Source: an uncultured Erysipelotrichaceae bacterium
GTDB taxonomy: Bacteria > Bacillota_I > Bacilli_A > Erysipelotrichales > Erysipelotrichaceae
Length of the DNA: 6,746 bases
Assembly (NCBI GenBank): GCA_947175465.1
Contig: CAMWMY010000063.1
Span: 1 to 6,746 of the forward strand
Reading direction: 5' to 3'
Numbering within the stretch: the first letter of the stretch is position 1; each line of letters begins with the position of its first letter. The notes under the pieces were generated by a model. The model saw only the letters and a list, made by a program, of their open reading frames with translations. It ran no database searches and had not been told where the DNA came from. The position numbers and the translations under genes are program-made. This document shows positions 1-6,122 of this stretch, in pieces.

Positions 1-354
1 GATTTTGTAATAACGAATGAACCAGAAGAGGATCATATTCTTCATAAATGTAAAGAAGAAGATCTTGCTATTAGTGTTATAAATGCTCGTTTTTTCAAAC
101 CTTTAGATACAGCTATGTTAGAAAAAATAATGCGCCTTCAATTACCTATTATTGTTTTTGAAACCGATATACGAAATGGAGGATTATCCAGTGCTATTTT
201 AGAATATTGCAATGATCATGGCTTTTCCTCCTCTTGCATTGAAAGAATAGGGATTCAAGATCATTTTGTAGGGCATGGAGATCTTGCTTCTTTACGAAAA
301 CAAGAAAAAATTGACTTACAAACATTGATGGAAAAGCTAAGAAATTGGGTATAA
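1..354 (+). CDS. dxs: 1-deoxy-D-xylulose-5-phosphate synthase, C-terminal part (5' end outside window)
   Basis: The open frame runs from base 1 to a TAA at 352-354, giving the last 117 residues of a protein usually about 620 long. The ATG at 115 is an internal methionine, not the start, because the upstream codons are in frame and match the family. Seen: INARFFKPLD near residues 28-37, matching the conserved NARFxKPLD of the Dxs C-terminal transketolase domain; the GGLSSAILEY stretch, where most members have GGFGSAVLE; and a GIQDHFVGHG segment, equivalent to the family's GIPDxFxxHG. Dxs is a cytoplasmic, thiamine-diphosphate-dependent enzyme that joins pyruvate and glyceraldehyde 3-phosphate in the first step of the MEP isoprenoid pathway. 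The catalytic and cofactor regions lie off the left edge and cannot be judged. The gene is followed by tlyA after a single base, as in many Bacillota. Confidence 0.93.
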   Translation, partial: DFVITNEPEEDHILHKCKEEDLAISVINARFFKPLDTAMLEKIMRLQLPIIVFETDIRNGGLSSAILEYCNDHGFSSSCIERIGIQDHFVGHGDLASLRKQEKIDLQTLMEKLRNWV

Positions 355-355
355 T

Positions 356-1144
356 ATGGAACAAAGATTAGATCAATATTTAGTCGATCATTTATTGGTA
401 ACTTCGCGTTCTAAAGCACAAGATGCTATTCAAGAAGGGCGTGTTTATGTAAATGAGAAAGTTGTATCGAAGAATGCATATATAGTAACAGAAGAAGATA
501 AGGTAGAGGTTAAAAAAGAAGATCTTTGTTTTGCCTCTAGAGCAGGGCTTAAACTTTATTATGCACTTATGCATTTTCCAATATCATTAAAGGATCGGAT
601 TGTAATCGATATTGGCGCAAGTACTGGTGGTTTTAGTGATGTTTGTTTACAAAAAGGTGCTGCCTATGTTTATGCTGTTGATGTGGGGCATAGTCAATTG
701 ATTGAAAGATTGCGATGTGATGAGCGTATTTGTAATATGGAAAAAACAAATTGCCGTTTTTTAGAACCTGCAATGTTTGATAAAAAGCCTAGCTTTGCTT
801 GTATTGATGTATCATTTATTTCTTTAAAGCTCATTCTTCCAGGACTACTTACTATTTTAGAAGGATCTTATGATATTGTTGCACTTATAAAACCACAATT
901 TGAAGCAGGACCACAAGAAGTTGGAAAAAAGGGAATTATAAAGAATGATAAAGTGCATATACGAATCTTACAAGAAATGGTTGATTATGTTCACTCTTTA
1001 GGAGTTTATGTGCATCATTTAGAAGTAAGTAAAGTATTAGGAAGAGATGGCAATAAAGAATTTCTTATGCATATAAGAAAAGAGCCTATACAAAAAGTGT
1101 TTCTTTATAAACAAATTGTGCAAGAGAAGATAAATAAGAGGTGA
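356..1144 (+). CDS. tlyA: TlyA-family rRNA 2'-O-methyltransferase (YqxC-like)
   Basis: This 262-residue protein has a small S4 RNA-binding domain at about residues 3-60, then a FtsJ-like Rossmann methyltransferase domain. Seen: SRAGLKL at 61-67; the SAM-binding loop IDIGASTGGF at 84-93; DVSFISL at 151-157; LIKPQFEAG at 177-185; and NKEF at 233-236. K66, D151, K179 and E235 fit the K-D-K-E tetrad described for TlyA enzymes. The family makes ribose 2'-O-methyl cytidine in 23S rRNA (C1920) and in some members also 16S rRNA (C1409). Which sites this one uses cannot be told from sequence. Some homologues are annotated as hemolysins, which I consider a historical misnomer here. The ATG lies one base after the dxs stop (TAATATG) with no good Shine-Dalgarno, so translation is probably coupled to dxs. 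The start fits the family's usual xxRLDxxL opening. Confidence 0.93.
   Translation: MEQRLDQYLVDHLLVTSRSKAQDAIQEGRVYVNEKVVSKNAYIVTEEDKVEVKKEDLCFASRAGLKLYYALMHFPISLKDRIVIDIGASTGGFSDVCLQKGAAYVYAVDVGHSQLIERLRCDERICNMEKTNCRFLEPAMFDKKPSFACIDVSFISLKLILPGLLTILEGSYDIVALIKPQFEAGPQEVGKKGIIKNDKVHIRILQEMVDYVHSLGVYVHHLEVSKVLGRDGNKEFLMHIRKEPIQKVFLYKQIVQEKINKR
1139..1144 (+). promoter_or_regulatory. recN ribosome binding site, overlapping the tlyA stop
   Basis: GAGGTGA at 1138-1144 includes AGGTGA at 1139-1144 and contains the tlyA TGA stop (1142-1144). It ends five bases before the ATG at 1150. The site decides the recN start: a GTG at 1141 is in frame but would lie within the ribosome site itself. The overlap suggests that translation of tlyA and recN is coupled. 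Confidence 0.75.
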
Positions 1145-1149
1145 GAGAG

Positions 1150-2817
1150 ATGTTGACGCAAATTTATGTGAAAAATTTTGTTTTAATCGATGCGATAACC
1201 TTATCTTTTGATGCAGGCATGTCTGCTTTTATAGGGGAAACTGGTGCTGGAAAGTCTTTATTAATCGATGCCCTTGGTATTTTAAAAGGTGATCGAGTTT
1301 CCAAAGATATGGTGAAGCAACAAGAAGAAAAAGCAATTATTGAAGGAACTTTTATGTTACCTACAACACACAAAACTTATCAAAAATTAAAAGAAGATGG
1401 CTATGATTTAGAAGAAGATGTTTTGATTATTACCCGTGAATTCACTAAAGATGGGAAAAGTATATCTCGTATTAATCATAGACAAACAACCTTAGCTTAT
1501 ATCAAAGAAATTGTAAGCTCTCTTATTGATATTCACTCTCAACACGATACACAATATTTATTAAATGCTCGCTATCATTTGCCACTTTTAGATGCTTATT
1601 GCGATCAAGCAGAGCTTATCAATGAGGTTAGTTCCTTATATCATGCATATAAGCAAGCTAAAAACAAACTAGATCATATATTACAACAAGAATATAAAGA
1701 AGATGATTTAGATTTTTTTACATTCCAATTAAATGAGATTGATGACGCCAATATCCAAGAACATGAATTGGAAGAATTAGAAGAATTGCATAAAAACATG
1801 TTAGCATATGAAAAAAGAAGTAGTAGATTATTAGAAGCTATTGAATTATTAGATGGATCCCAAGGGAAATATGCACATTTATACAATGCATATCGTGAAA
1901 TTGATAAAATTGCCGATGATGATCAAACATTAATCGCTATCAAAGAGGCTTTACTTGATACTTATTATGTTGTAGAAGAAAAAGTATCGGATATCCGTAA
2001 GTATCTTGCTCATATGGAATTTGATGAAAAACAATTGCAAGTGATACAAGAGCGAATTTTTTATATTCATAAATTGTATCGAAAATATGGAAATAGTTAT
2101 GAGCAACTACAGTGCAAACGTAAGGAAATCGAACAAAAAATTGATGAGATTCTTCATCGTAGCGATGTGATTGCGAAGCAGGAAAAAGAGGTAGAGAAGA
2201 CTTATCAGCTGTTTAAACAAAAAGCTGATAAACTTCATATAATCCGTAGTGAAAAAGCAAAACTTTTAGAACAAGAAATTGTGCATCAACTACAAGATCT
2301 CCATTTATCAAATGCACAATTTCATATACAAATAGAAGAAAGTGATGCGAATAAATACGGTCTTGATAAAGTGGAATTTTTAATTAGTATGAATAAAGGA
2401 GAACCGCTAAGATCCTTACAAAAAGTAGCTTCTGGAGGAGAATTGTCCCGTTTAATGCTAGGACTTAAAACAATCTTTTCGACGTTACAAGGAATTCAAA
2501 CGATTATTTTTGATGAAATTGATACGGGAGTTAGTGGAAGAGTTGCTTTTTCTATTGGAAAGAAAATGCAAATGCTATCTGCAAAGACACAAGTTTTTTG
2601 TGTGACGCACTTAGCTCAAGTTGCAGCTTGTGCACATCATCATTATTTAGTAAAAAAAGAGCAAAAAGAACATACAACAACGACTAATATTCAGTTATTA
2701 GATGAAAAAGAGCTTATTTTACAATTAGCAAGTATCGCTTCTGATTCTCATTCAGAATCAGCACAATGTGCAGCTAAAGAATTGTATGAAAAAGCGCACG
2801 ATAATTCTTTTAATTAG
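1150..2817 (+). CDS. recN: DNA repair protein RecN (SMC-like ATPase)
   Basis: RecN is a cytoplasmic SMC-like ATPase recruited early to DNA double-strand breaks for recombinational repair. From the ATG at 1150 it has 555 residues, the usual family length. Seen: the opening IYVKNFVLID; Walker A GETGAGKS at 29-36; QHDTQYLL (Q-loop region) around 130; a long Glu/Lys-rich helical middle, roughly 150-350, that should form the coiled-coil arm; the ABC signature SGGELSR at 428-434; Walker B TIIFDE at 451-456 with catalytic E456; D-loop DTGVSG; and the switch histidine H487 in VTHLAQV. All ATPase residues are intact. An in-frame GTG at 1141 would add three residues, but the Shine-Dalgarno and family alignment favour 1150. 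In B. subtilis and clostridia, argR/ahrC sits between tlyA and recN; here it is missing. I see no LexA-type operator upstream, so expression probably comes by readthrough from the dxs side. Confidence 0.97.
   Translation: MLTQIYVKNFVLIDAITLSFDAGMSAFIGETGAGKSLLIDALGILKGDRVSKDMVKQQEEKAIIEGTFMLPTTHKTYQKLKEDGYDLEEDVLIITREFTKDGKSISRINHRQTTLAYIKEIVSSLIDIHSQHDTQYLLNARYHLPLLDAYCDQAELINEVSSLYHAYKQAKNKLDHILQQEYKEDDLDFFTFQLNEIDDANIQEHELEELEELHKNMLAYEKRSSRLLEAIELLDGSQGKYAHLYNAYREIDKIADDDQTLIAIKEALLDTYYVVEEKVSDIRKYLAHMEFDEKQLQVIQERIFYIHKLYRKYGNSYEQLQCKRKEIEQKIDEILHRSDVIAKQEKEVEKTYQLFKQKADKLHIIRSEKAKLLEQEIVHQLQDLHLSNAQFHIQIEESDANKYGLDKVEFLISMNKGEPLRSLQKVASGGELSRLMLGLKTIFSTLQGIQTIIFDEIDTGVSGRVAFSIGKKMQMLSAKTQVFCVTHLAQVAACAHHHYLVKKEQKEHTTTTNIQLLDEKELILQLASIASDSHSESAQCAAKELYEKAHDNSFN
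2741..2761 (+). repeat. perfect inverted repeat inside recN 3' coding region
   Basis: CTGATTCT (2741-2748) and AGAATCAG (2754-2761) are exact reverse complements separated by five bases. They could form an 8-bp hairpin in the mRNA. No T-run follows, so it is not an intrinsic terminator. It encodes a Ser-rich stretch (SDSHSES) near the RecN C-terminus. The role is unknown and may be chance. Confidence 0.5.
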
Positions 2818-2829
2818 TAATTATTACTA
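2815..2829. promoter_or_regulatory. 7-1-7 palindrome resembling a Fur-family (Zur-like) operator
   Basis: TAGTAAT-T-ATTACTA is a perfect inverted repeat of two 7-base arms around one central base. It overlaps the recN stop codon (TAG, 2815-2817). The 7-1-7 layout is that of Fur, Zur and PerR boxes. Each arm differs from the B. subtilis Zur-box arm TCGTAAT at one base. It is AT-rich, so a chance origin is realistic; no binding is shown. Confidence 0.25.
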
Positions 2830-2858
2830 TTTTATTGTGCCTCTTAAGGGGAATACTA
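2830..2858 (+). promoter_or_regulatory. candidate forespore (SigF/SigG-type) promoter of spoIVB
   Basis: GGGAATACTA at 2849-2858 fits the SigF -10 pattern GGNRANAMTW at every position. The embedded AATACTA (2852-2858) fits the SigG -10 CATACTA at six of seven positions. The -35 candidate TTTTA (2830-2834) is weak: four of five to the SigF GYWTA, at a slightly short 14-base spacing, or 17 bases from the SigG-type -10. In B. subtilis spoIVB is transcribed in the forespore by SigG with some SigF input, so position and type agree. The -35 is the weak point. Confidence 0.5.
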
Positions 2859-2864
2859 TCTTCT

Positions 2865-2873
2865 AGGAGGTGA
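2865..2873 (+). promoter_or_regulatory. perfect Shine-Dalgarno for spoIVB (TTG start)
   Basis: AGGAGGTGA is a full match to the 16S anti-Shine-Dalgarno. The start codon TTG lies at 2878-2880, seven bases after AGGAGG. This strong site settles the unusual TTG start, since no in-frame ATG or GTG lies nearby before the signal peptide. Confidence 0.85.
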
Positions 2874-2877
2874 AAGT

Positions 2878-3882
2878 TTGAAAAAATTATATATTTTAGC
2901 AGTGCTTCTATGTTCCTTCTTTGCATATTCTTTCCCTGTATTTGCAAATGAAGAGCTTATTATTGGTGGAGATAGCATTGGTATTCAAGTTGGATACGAT
3001 GGTGTATTAATTACGGGTACATATACGATCACGATAGATAATGCGTTATATGATCCAAGTACTGTTGTGCAACAAGGTGATATTATTAAAGAGGTTGATG
3101 GAAAAGCTATTCAAAATTTAAGTGAATTGTATGAGGCCATCAATAGCTATCAAAACCAATCAAATGAAATTCCTATTCGTATTGAAAGAAAAGGGAATAT
3201 CATGGATGTAACCTTAAAAACAGTATACGATAGCTCTACTAGTACTTATAAAAGTGGACTCTATGTCAAGGATAAAATTATGGGGGTAGGAACATTAACC
3301 TATTACAATCCTTCCAATCAAACATATGGTGCTTTAGGTCATGAAATTATTGATACCGATTTAAAACAAATTGCCCAAATCTATGAAGGGATGCTTTATC
3401 CTTCTTCTGTGACATCTATTACCAAAGCACAAGAGTCAATTGCTGGAGAAAAGCATGCGACTATTGACTTTTCAACAGAAATAGGAAATATTATGAAAAA
3501 TACGAATATTGGAATTTATGGGCATTATTATGATACTCCTTCCCAAAATTTAAAAATGGAATGGGCGAATAAAGAAGAAGTACAAGAAGGTCCAGCTACT
3601 ATTTATACGACTCTTCAAGGTTCTCAAATTGAAGAATTTCATATTCAGATTACAAAAGTTCATAAACAGCAACAATCTTCAGTTAAGGGAATTGAGTTTG
3701 AAATTGTAGATGAAGCGCTATTAGCCAAAACAAATGGAATTATTCAAGGGATGAGTGGATCACCGATTGTTCAAAATAACAAAATTATCGGTGCTGTAAC
3801 ACATGTGATTACTTCTAAGCCTTCTACTGGATATGGAGTGTTTATTGAGTGGATGTTGCAGGAATCAGATAGTGTAGAATAA
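2878..3882 (+). CDS. spoIVB: SpoIVB serine peptidase (family S55), forespore signalling protease
   Basis: SpoIVB is made in the forespore, crosses its membrane and cleaves SpoIVFA, releasing SpoIVFB to process pro-SigK in the mother cell. This protein has 334 residues and starts with TTG. Seen: a KK-plus-hydrophobic signal sequence at 1-23 ending VFA before NEE; a PDZ domain at about 33-115 (DGVLITG, QGDIIKEVDG); the S55 entry motif GLYVKDKIMGVGTL at 127-140; GALGHEI at 151-157 with H155; and GIIQGMSGSP at 287-296. H155, D278 and S293 line up with the B. subtilis triad H236, D363 and S378; the D-to-S spacing of 15 is identical. The end, IGAVTHV then GYGVFIEWML, is also typical. It is some 90 residues shorter than the 426-residue B. 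subtilis protein. About half of the loss is before the PDZ, where self-cleavage and the spacer lie in B. subtilis. It follows recN and precedes spo0A, as is usual. Confidence 0.97.
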   Translation: MKKLYILAVLLCSFFAYSFPVFANEELIIGGDSIGIQVGYDGVLITGTYTITIDNALYDPSTVVQQGDIIKEVDGKAIQNLSELYEAINSYQNQSNEIPIRIERKGNIMDVTLKTVYDSSTSTYKSGLYVKDKIMGVGTLTYYNPSNQTYGALGHEIIDTDLKQIAQIYEGMLYPSSVTSITKAQESIAGEKHATIDFSTEIGNIMKNTNIGIYGHYYDTPSQNLKMEWANKEEVQEGPATIYTTLQGSQIEEFHIQITKVHKQQQSSVKGIEFEIVDEALLAKTNGIIQGMSGSPIVQNNKIIGAVTHVITSKPSTGYGVFIEWMLQESDSVE

Positions 3883-3918
3883 TCGACCTTTTTTGACCAC
3901 GAGTACCAAAAATTGCAC

Positions 3919-3946
3919 AAAACGACACTAAAAAGTCGTTTTTTTC
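3919..3946 (+). terminator. intrinsic terminator after spoIVB
   Basis: AAAACGAC (3919-3926) pairs with GTCGTTTT (3935-3942) over an 8-base loop. The stem runs straight into a T-tract (3939-3945). It lies 37 bases after the spoIVB stop and separates spoIVB from spo0A, implying that spo0A has its own promoter. Confidence 0.8.
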
Positions 3947-3955
3947 TTATTTTAA

Positions 3956-3985
3956 AGAGGAATTCACAAAAAATATTATGCAATT
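3956..3985 (+). promoter_or_regulatory. candidate SigH promoter for spo0A
   Basis: AGAGGAATT at 3956-3964 fits the SigH -35 pattern RNAGGAWWW throughout. After 13 bases, ATGCAATT (3978-3985) fits the -10 pattern RNNGAATW except C for G. In B. subtilis the sporulation promoter Ps of spo0A is SigH-dependent, so this is the expected type at the expected place. The predicted start is near 3990, which puts the 0A boxes over the promoter's own -10 and start region. Confidence 0.5.
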
Positions 3986-4000
3986 CGACATATTTCGATT
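3984..4000 (-). promoter_or_regulatory. tandem 0A boxes (Spo0A binding sites) upstream of spo0A
   Basis: TTCGACA at 3984-3990 is the exact reverse complement of the 0A box TGTCGAA. A second copy, TTCGATT (3994-4000, five of seven), lies exactly 10 bp on in the same orientation, one helical turn. Spo0A~P binds as a head-to-tail dimer to boxes spaced this way. They sit upstream of spo0A itself, so autoregulation is the natural reading. Confidence 0.7.
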
Positions 4001-4020
4001 ATATTCTTTTTTTGAATGAG

Positions 4021-4026
4021 TATAAT
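4021..4026 (+). promoter_or_regulatory. consensus -10 (TATAAT), possible Spo0A-activated SigA promoter
   Basis: TATAAT at 4021-4026 has no good -35 at 16-18 bases (GATTAT, ATTATA or TTATAT). The downstream 0A box ends right there. In B. subtilis, SigA promoters activated by Spo0A, such as spoIIG, have 0A boxes overlapping a weak or misplaced -35. Predicted start near 4033 would leave a leader of only about 16 bases, still containing the Shine-Dalgarno. Confidence 0.35.
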
Positions 4027-4035
4027 TAAATTTGT

Positions 4036-4042
4036 GGAGGAG
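4036..4042 (+). promoter_or_regulatory. Shine-Dalgarno deciding the spo0A start
   Basis: GGAGGAG lies six bases before the ATG at 4049. An in-frame ATG at 4016 would add 11 residues but has only a T-run upstream and no ribosome site. The family also begins a few residues before the DD pair, so 4049 is chosen. Confidence 0.85.
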
Positions 4043-4048
4043 AAAAAT

Positions 4049-4882
4049 ATGAAAGACAATTTAAATGTTTATATTGTAGATGATAGTATCGAAATGATTC
4101 AAACAATGAAAAATGAATTACATAAAGTCCAACGATATACAATTATGGGAAATGCAACAAATGGGGAACAATGTATTTTGGAATTACGTAATAAACATGT
4201 TGATATTTTAATTTTAGACTTAATTATGCCAAAAAAAGATGGAATTGCTGTTTTAAAAGAAATGAAAGAAAACAATATTCATGCTGATCATATTATATGT
4301 ACAACACCATTTATTAACGAACTAATTGTATCGCAAATTCAAGAGTTCAAAGTTGACTATCTTATGATGAAACCTTTTGAAATTTCACAATTAGTAGATA
4401 AGCTTGATACAATTTGTGCTACAACGATGAAAACAAGTATAGAAGGAAGTATGATCAATCTTAATTTGAATATGCAAGAAAAAGAAAGAATTTTAAAATT
4501 AGAATTAGAAAGTGAAATTACAAGTTTATTACATGAAATAGGAATTCCAGCTCATATTAAAGGCTATATGTATTTAAGAACAGCTATTTTGGAAACATAT
4601 TTAAACGTTGATTTTCTTGGTCAAATCACAAAAGTATTATATCCAGAAATAGCCAAAAAATATGTGACGACTTCTTCTCGTGTAGAGCGAGCAATACGTC
4701 ACGCTATAGAAGTGGCATGGAATCGTGGGAATATCGATGCCATCGATGATATTTTTGGTTATACTATTTCTGCTAGCAAAGCCAAACCAACAAATTCAGA
4801 ATTTATTGCGATGATTTCCGATAAATTAAGATTGGAACATCGTCTTAAAAAGAAAACGAATATGGTGAAAAGCTTTCGTTAG
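4049..4882 (+). CDS. spo0A: Spo0A, master response regulator of sporulation
   Basis: Spo0A is a cytoplasmic two-domain response regulator that, once phosphorylated, binds 0A boxes and commits the cell to sporulation. From the ATG at 4049 it has 277 residues. Seen: receiver domain about 5-120 with the acidic pair D11-D12, phospho-acceptor D57 in ILDLIMP, and K108 in MKPFE; a linker around 120-150; then the Spo0A DNA-binding domain, including [24 protein letters not shown] at 193-204, the recognition helix [15 protein letters not shown] at 210-224, and [12 protein letters not shown]. The effector domain is very close to that of B. subtilis. The receiver is more divergent: the beta4-alpha4 region reads CTTPFIN instead of LTAFGQ. 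A basic tail follows RLEH, about ten residues longer than in B. subtilis (267 residues). It is transcribed separately from spoIVB, likely from SigH- and Spo0A-responsive promoters, and precedes dinB. Confidence 0.98.
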   Translation: MKDNLNVYIVDDSIEMIQTMKNELHKVQRYTIMGNATNGEQCILELRNKHVDILILDLIMPKKDGIAVLKEMKENNIHADHIICTTPFINELIVSQIQEFKVDYLMMKPFEISQLVDKLDTICATTMKTSIEGSMINLNLNMQEKERILKLELESEITSLLHEIGIPAHIKGYMYLRTAILETYLNVDFLGQITKVLYPEIAKKYVTTSSRVERAIRHAIEVAWNRGNIDAIDDIFGYTISASKAKPTNSEFIAMISDKLRLEHRLKKKTNMVKSFR

Positions 4883-4908
4883 ACGTTTTGCTTATTTTCC
4901 TTTATAAT
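4880..4908 (+). promoter_or_regulatory. candidate SigA promoter of dinB
   Basis: TATAAT at 4903-4908 is a perfect -10. TAGACG at 4880-4885, 17 bases upstream, matches four of six -35 bases and overlaps the spo0A stop. No convincing terminator separates spo0A from dinB, so dinB may also be read from spo0A. The predicted start is near 4915. Confidence 0.5.
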
Positions 4909-4937
4909 ATAGGAGGATATAAAGGAGAAGTGTGTAA

Positions 4938-6122
4938 ATGGCTAAAGTAATCTTTCATATTGATTTAAATGCTTTTTTTGCGAATGCAGAAGTTTTAAAA
5001 AATTCGGCGTTAGAAGGACAGCCGGTAGCAGTAGCAAATTTACATAAACGAAGTGTAGTAACAACAGCAAGCTATGAGGCACGTGCTTTTGGAGTAAAAA
5101 GTGCAATGCCTATTCATGAGGCGCTTCATAAATGTCCTCAGCTTGTTGTTGTAAATGGAGATTACCATTGGTATAAAGAATTAAGTAAGCGTTTTTTTCA
5201 ATTTATCAAAACATTAACACCTTATGTAGAACCAGCGAGTATTGATGAATGCTATGTCGATGTAAGCGAACTTATCAAAAGTTATCAAAGACCATTAGAC
5301 TTAGCATGGTACATACAAAAAGAAGTTTTAAATAAAGTAGGATTACCATGTAGTATAGGGATTGCTTCCAATAAATTTTTAGCAAAAATGGCGAGTGATA
5401 TGCGTAAGCCAATGGGGATTACAGTACTTCGAAAGCAAGAAATCCCTCGAAAATTATGGCCACTACCCATTTCTGATATGGTAGGCATTGGAAAAAAATC
5501 TTCTGCTTTGCTTATTAAAAATGATATTTGTACGATTTATGATTTAGCCGATCCAAAAAACGAAGATAAAATTATTGCTTTGCTTGGAAAAGCTTCTTAT
5601 ACAGCTATTCAAAATGCTAGAGGAAATGATTCAAGTGAATTATCTTATAATCATAGTGTACAATCTATATCACAATCAACAACGCTAGATACAGATATAA
5701 CAGAATATGAGGAAATTCATACTGTATTCAAACAATTAGCAAATGCACTTTCTAAACGTGCTATTAAAGAAGATTTGAGTGGATCATTAATTACGATTTC
5801 TATTCGATACCACGATTTTTCTAATGTTGTTCGTTCACATACCATGGATGTAGCGACAAATGATGTCAATATTATTTTAGAAAATGCTCTCTTATTATTT
5901 GATCGTCATTATCGTGGGGATCCTATACGCCATTTAGGGATTGGATTAGGATCTTTGTATTCAAAATCAAAAACAATTACGCAATTAGATATTTTTAAAT
6001 TGCCAGAAAATCCTATATCTGTACCAATTCTTGAAGAGCTTAATAAAAATGTTCTTGGGACAAAGCTTATGAAAGCAAGTGATTTGTTAAAGAAAAATTC
6101 AAAGGAAAATGTCGAACATTAA
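4938..6122 (+). CDS. dinB: DNA polymerase IV (Y-family translesion polymerase)
   Basis: DinB is an error-prone Y-family polymerase that copies past damaged bases. It has 394 residues, within the range for Gram-positive DinB proteins (E. coli 351). Seen: HIDLNAFFANAE at 7-18 with metal ligand D9 and the steric-gate Phe at 13/14; ASYEARAFGVKSAMP at 44-58; PASIDECYVD at 99-108 with D103 and E104, matching E. coli D103/E104; the thumb-side signature GIASNKFLAKMASDMRKP at 141-158; a helix-hairpin-helix around VGIGKKSSALL at 182-192; the little finger at about 240-350; and a sliding-clamp motif QLDIF at 349-353. All catalytic residues are intact. AAGGAG (4922-4927) lies ten bases before the ATG; AGGAGG at 4911-4916 is too far away. 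No canonical LexA box is visible. It sits between two sporulation genes, with its own promoter and a strong terminator. Confidence 0.95.
   Translation: MAKVIFHIDLNAFFANAEVLKNSALEGQPVAVANLHKRSVVTTASYEARAFGVKSAMPIHEALHKCPQLVVVNGDYHWYKELSKRFFQFIKTLTPYVEPASIDECYVDVSELIKSYQRPLDLAWYIQKEVLNKVGLPCSIGIASNKFLAKMASDMRKPMGITVLRKQEIPRKLWPLPISDMVGIGKKSSALLIKNDICTIYDLADPKNEDKIIALLGKASYTAIQNARGNDSSELSYNHSVQSISQSTTLDTDITEYEEIHTVFKQLANALSKRAIKEDLSGSLITISIRYHDFSNVVRSHTMDVATNDVNIILENALLLFDRHYRGDPIRHLGIGLGSLYSKSKTITQLDIFKLPENPISVPILEELNKNVLGTKLMKASDLLKKNSKENVEH

Noticed and set aside
115..354. A separate small gene of 79 residues starting at 115
   Set aside because: The frame is open to base 1 and the upstream codons match the Dxs C-terminal domain, so it is the end of dxs.
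350..355. TATAAT immediately before the tlyA ATG as a promoter
   Set aside because: It touches the start codon, so its transcript would begin inside the gene; the bases are the dxs stop region.
392..574. Minus-strand open frames at 392-574, 1164-1373, 1674-1886, 3771-3983 and 5285-5488
   Set aside because: They lie almost wholly opposite strong genes, show no recognisable motifs, and are typical shadows in AT-rich DNA.
356..1144. tlyA as a hemolysin or toxin gene
   Set aside because: The S4 plus FtsJ-like domains and the K-D-K-E tetrad show an rRNA methyltransferase; the hemolysin label is an old annotation.
3883..3892. ATCGACC just after the spoIVB stop as another 0A box
   Set aside because: Only five of seven positions match, it has no partner at 10 bp, and it lies upstream of the spoIVB terminator.
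4016..4048. In-frame ATG at 4016 as the spo0A start
   Set aside because: No ribosome site upstream, while the ATG at 4049 has GGAGGAG at good spacing and fits the family N-terminus.
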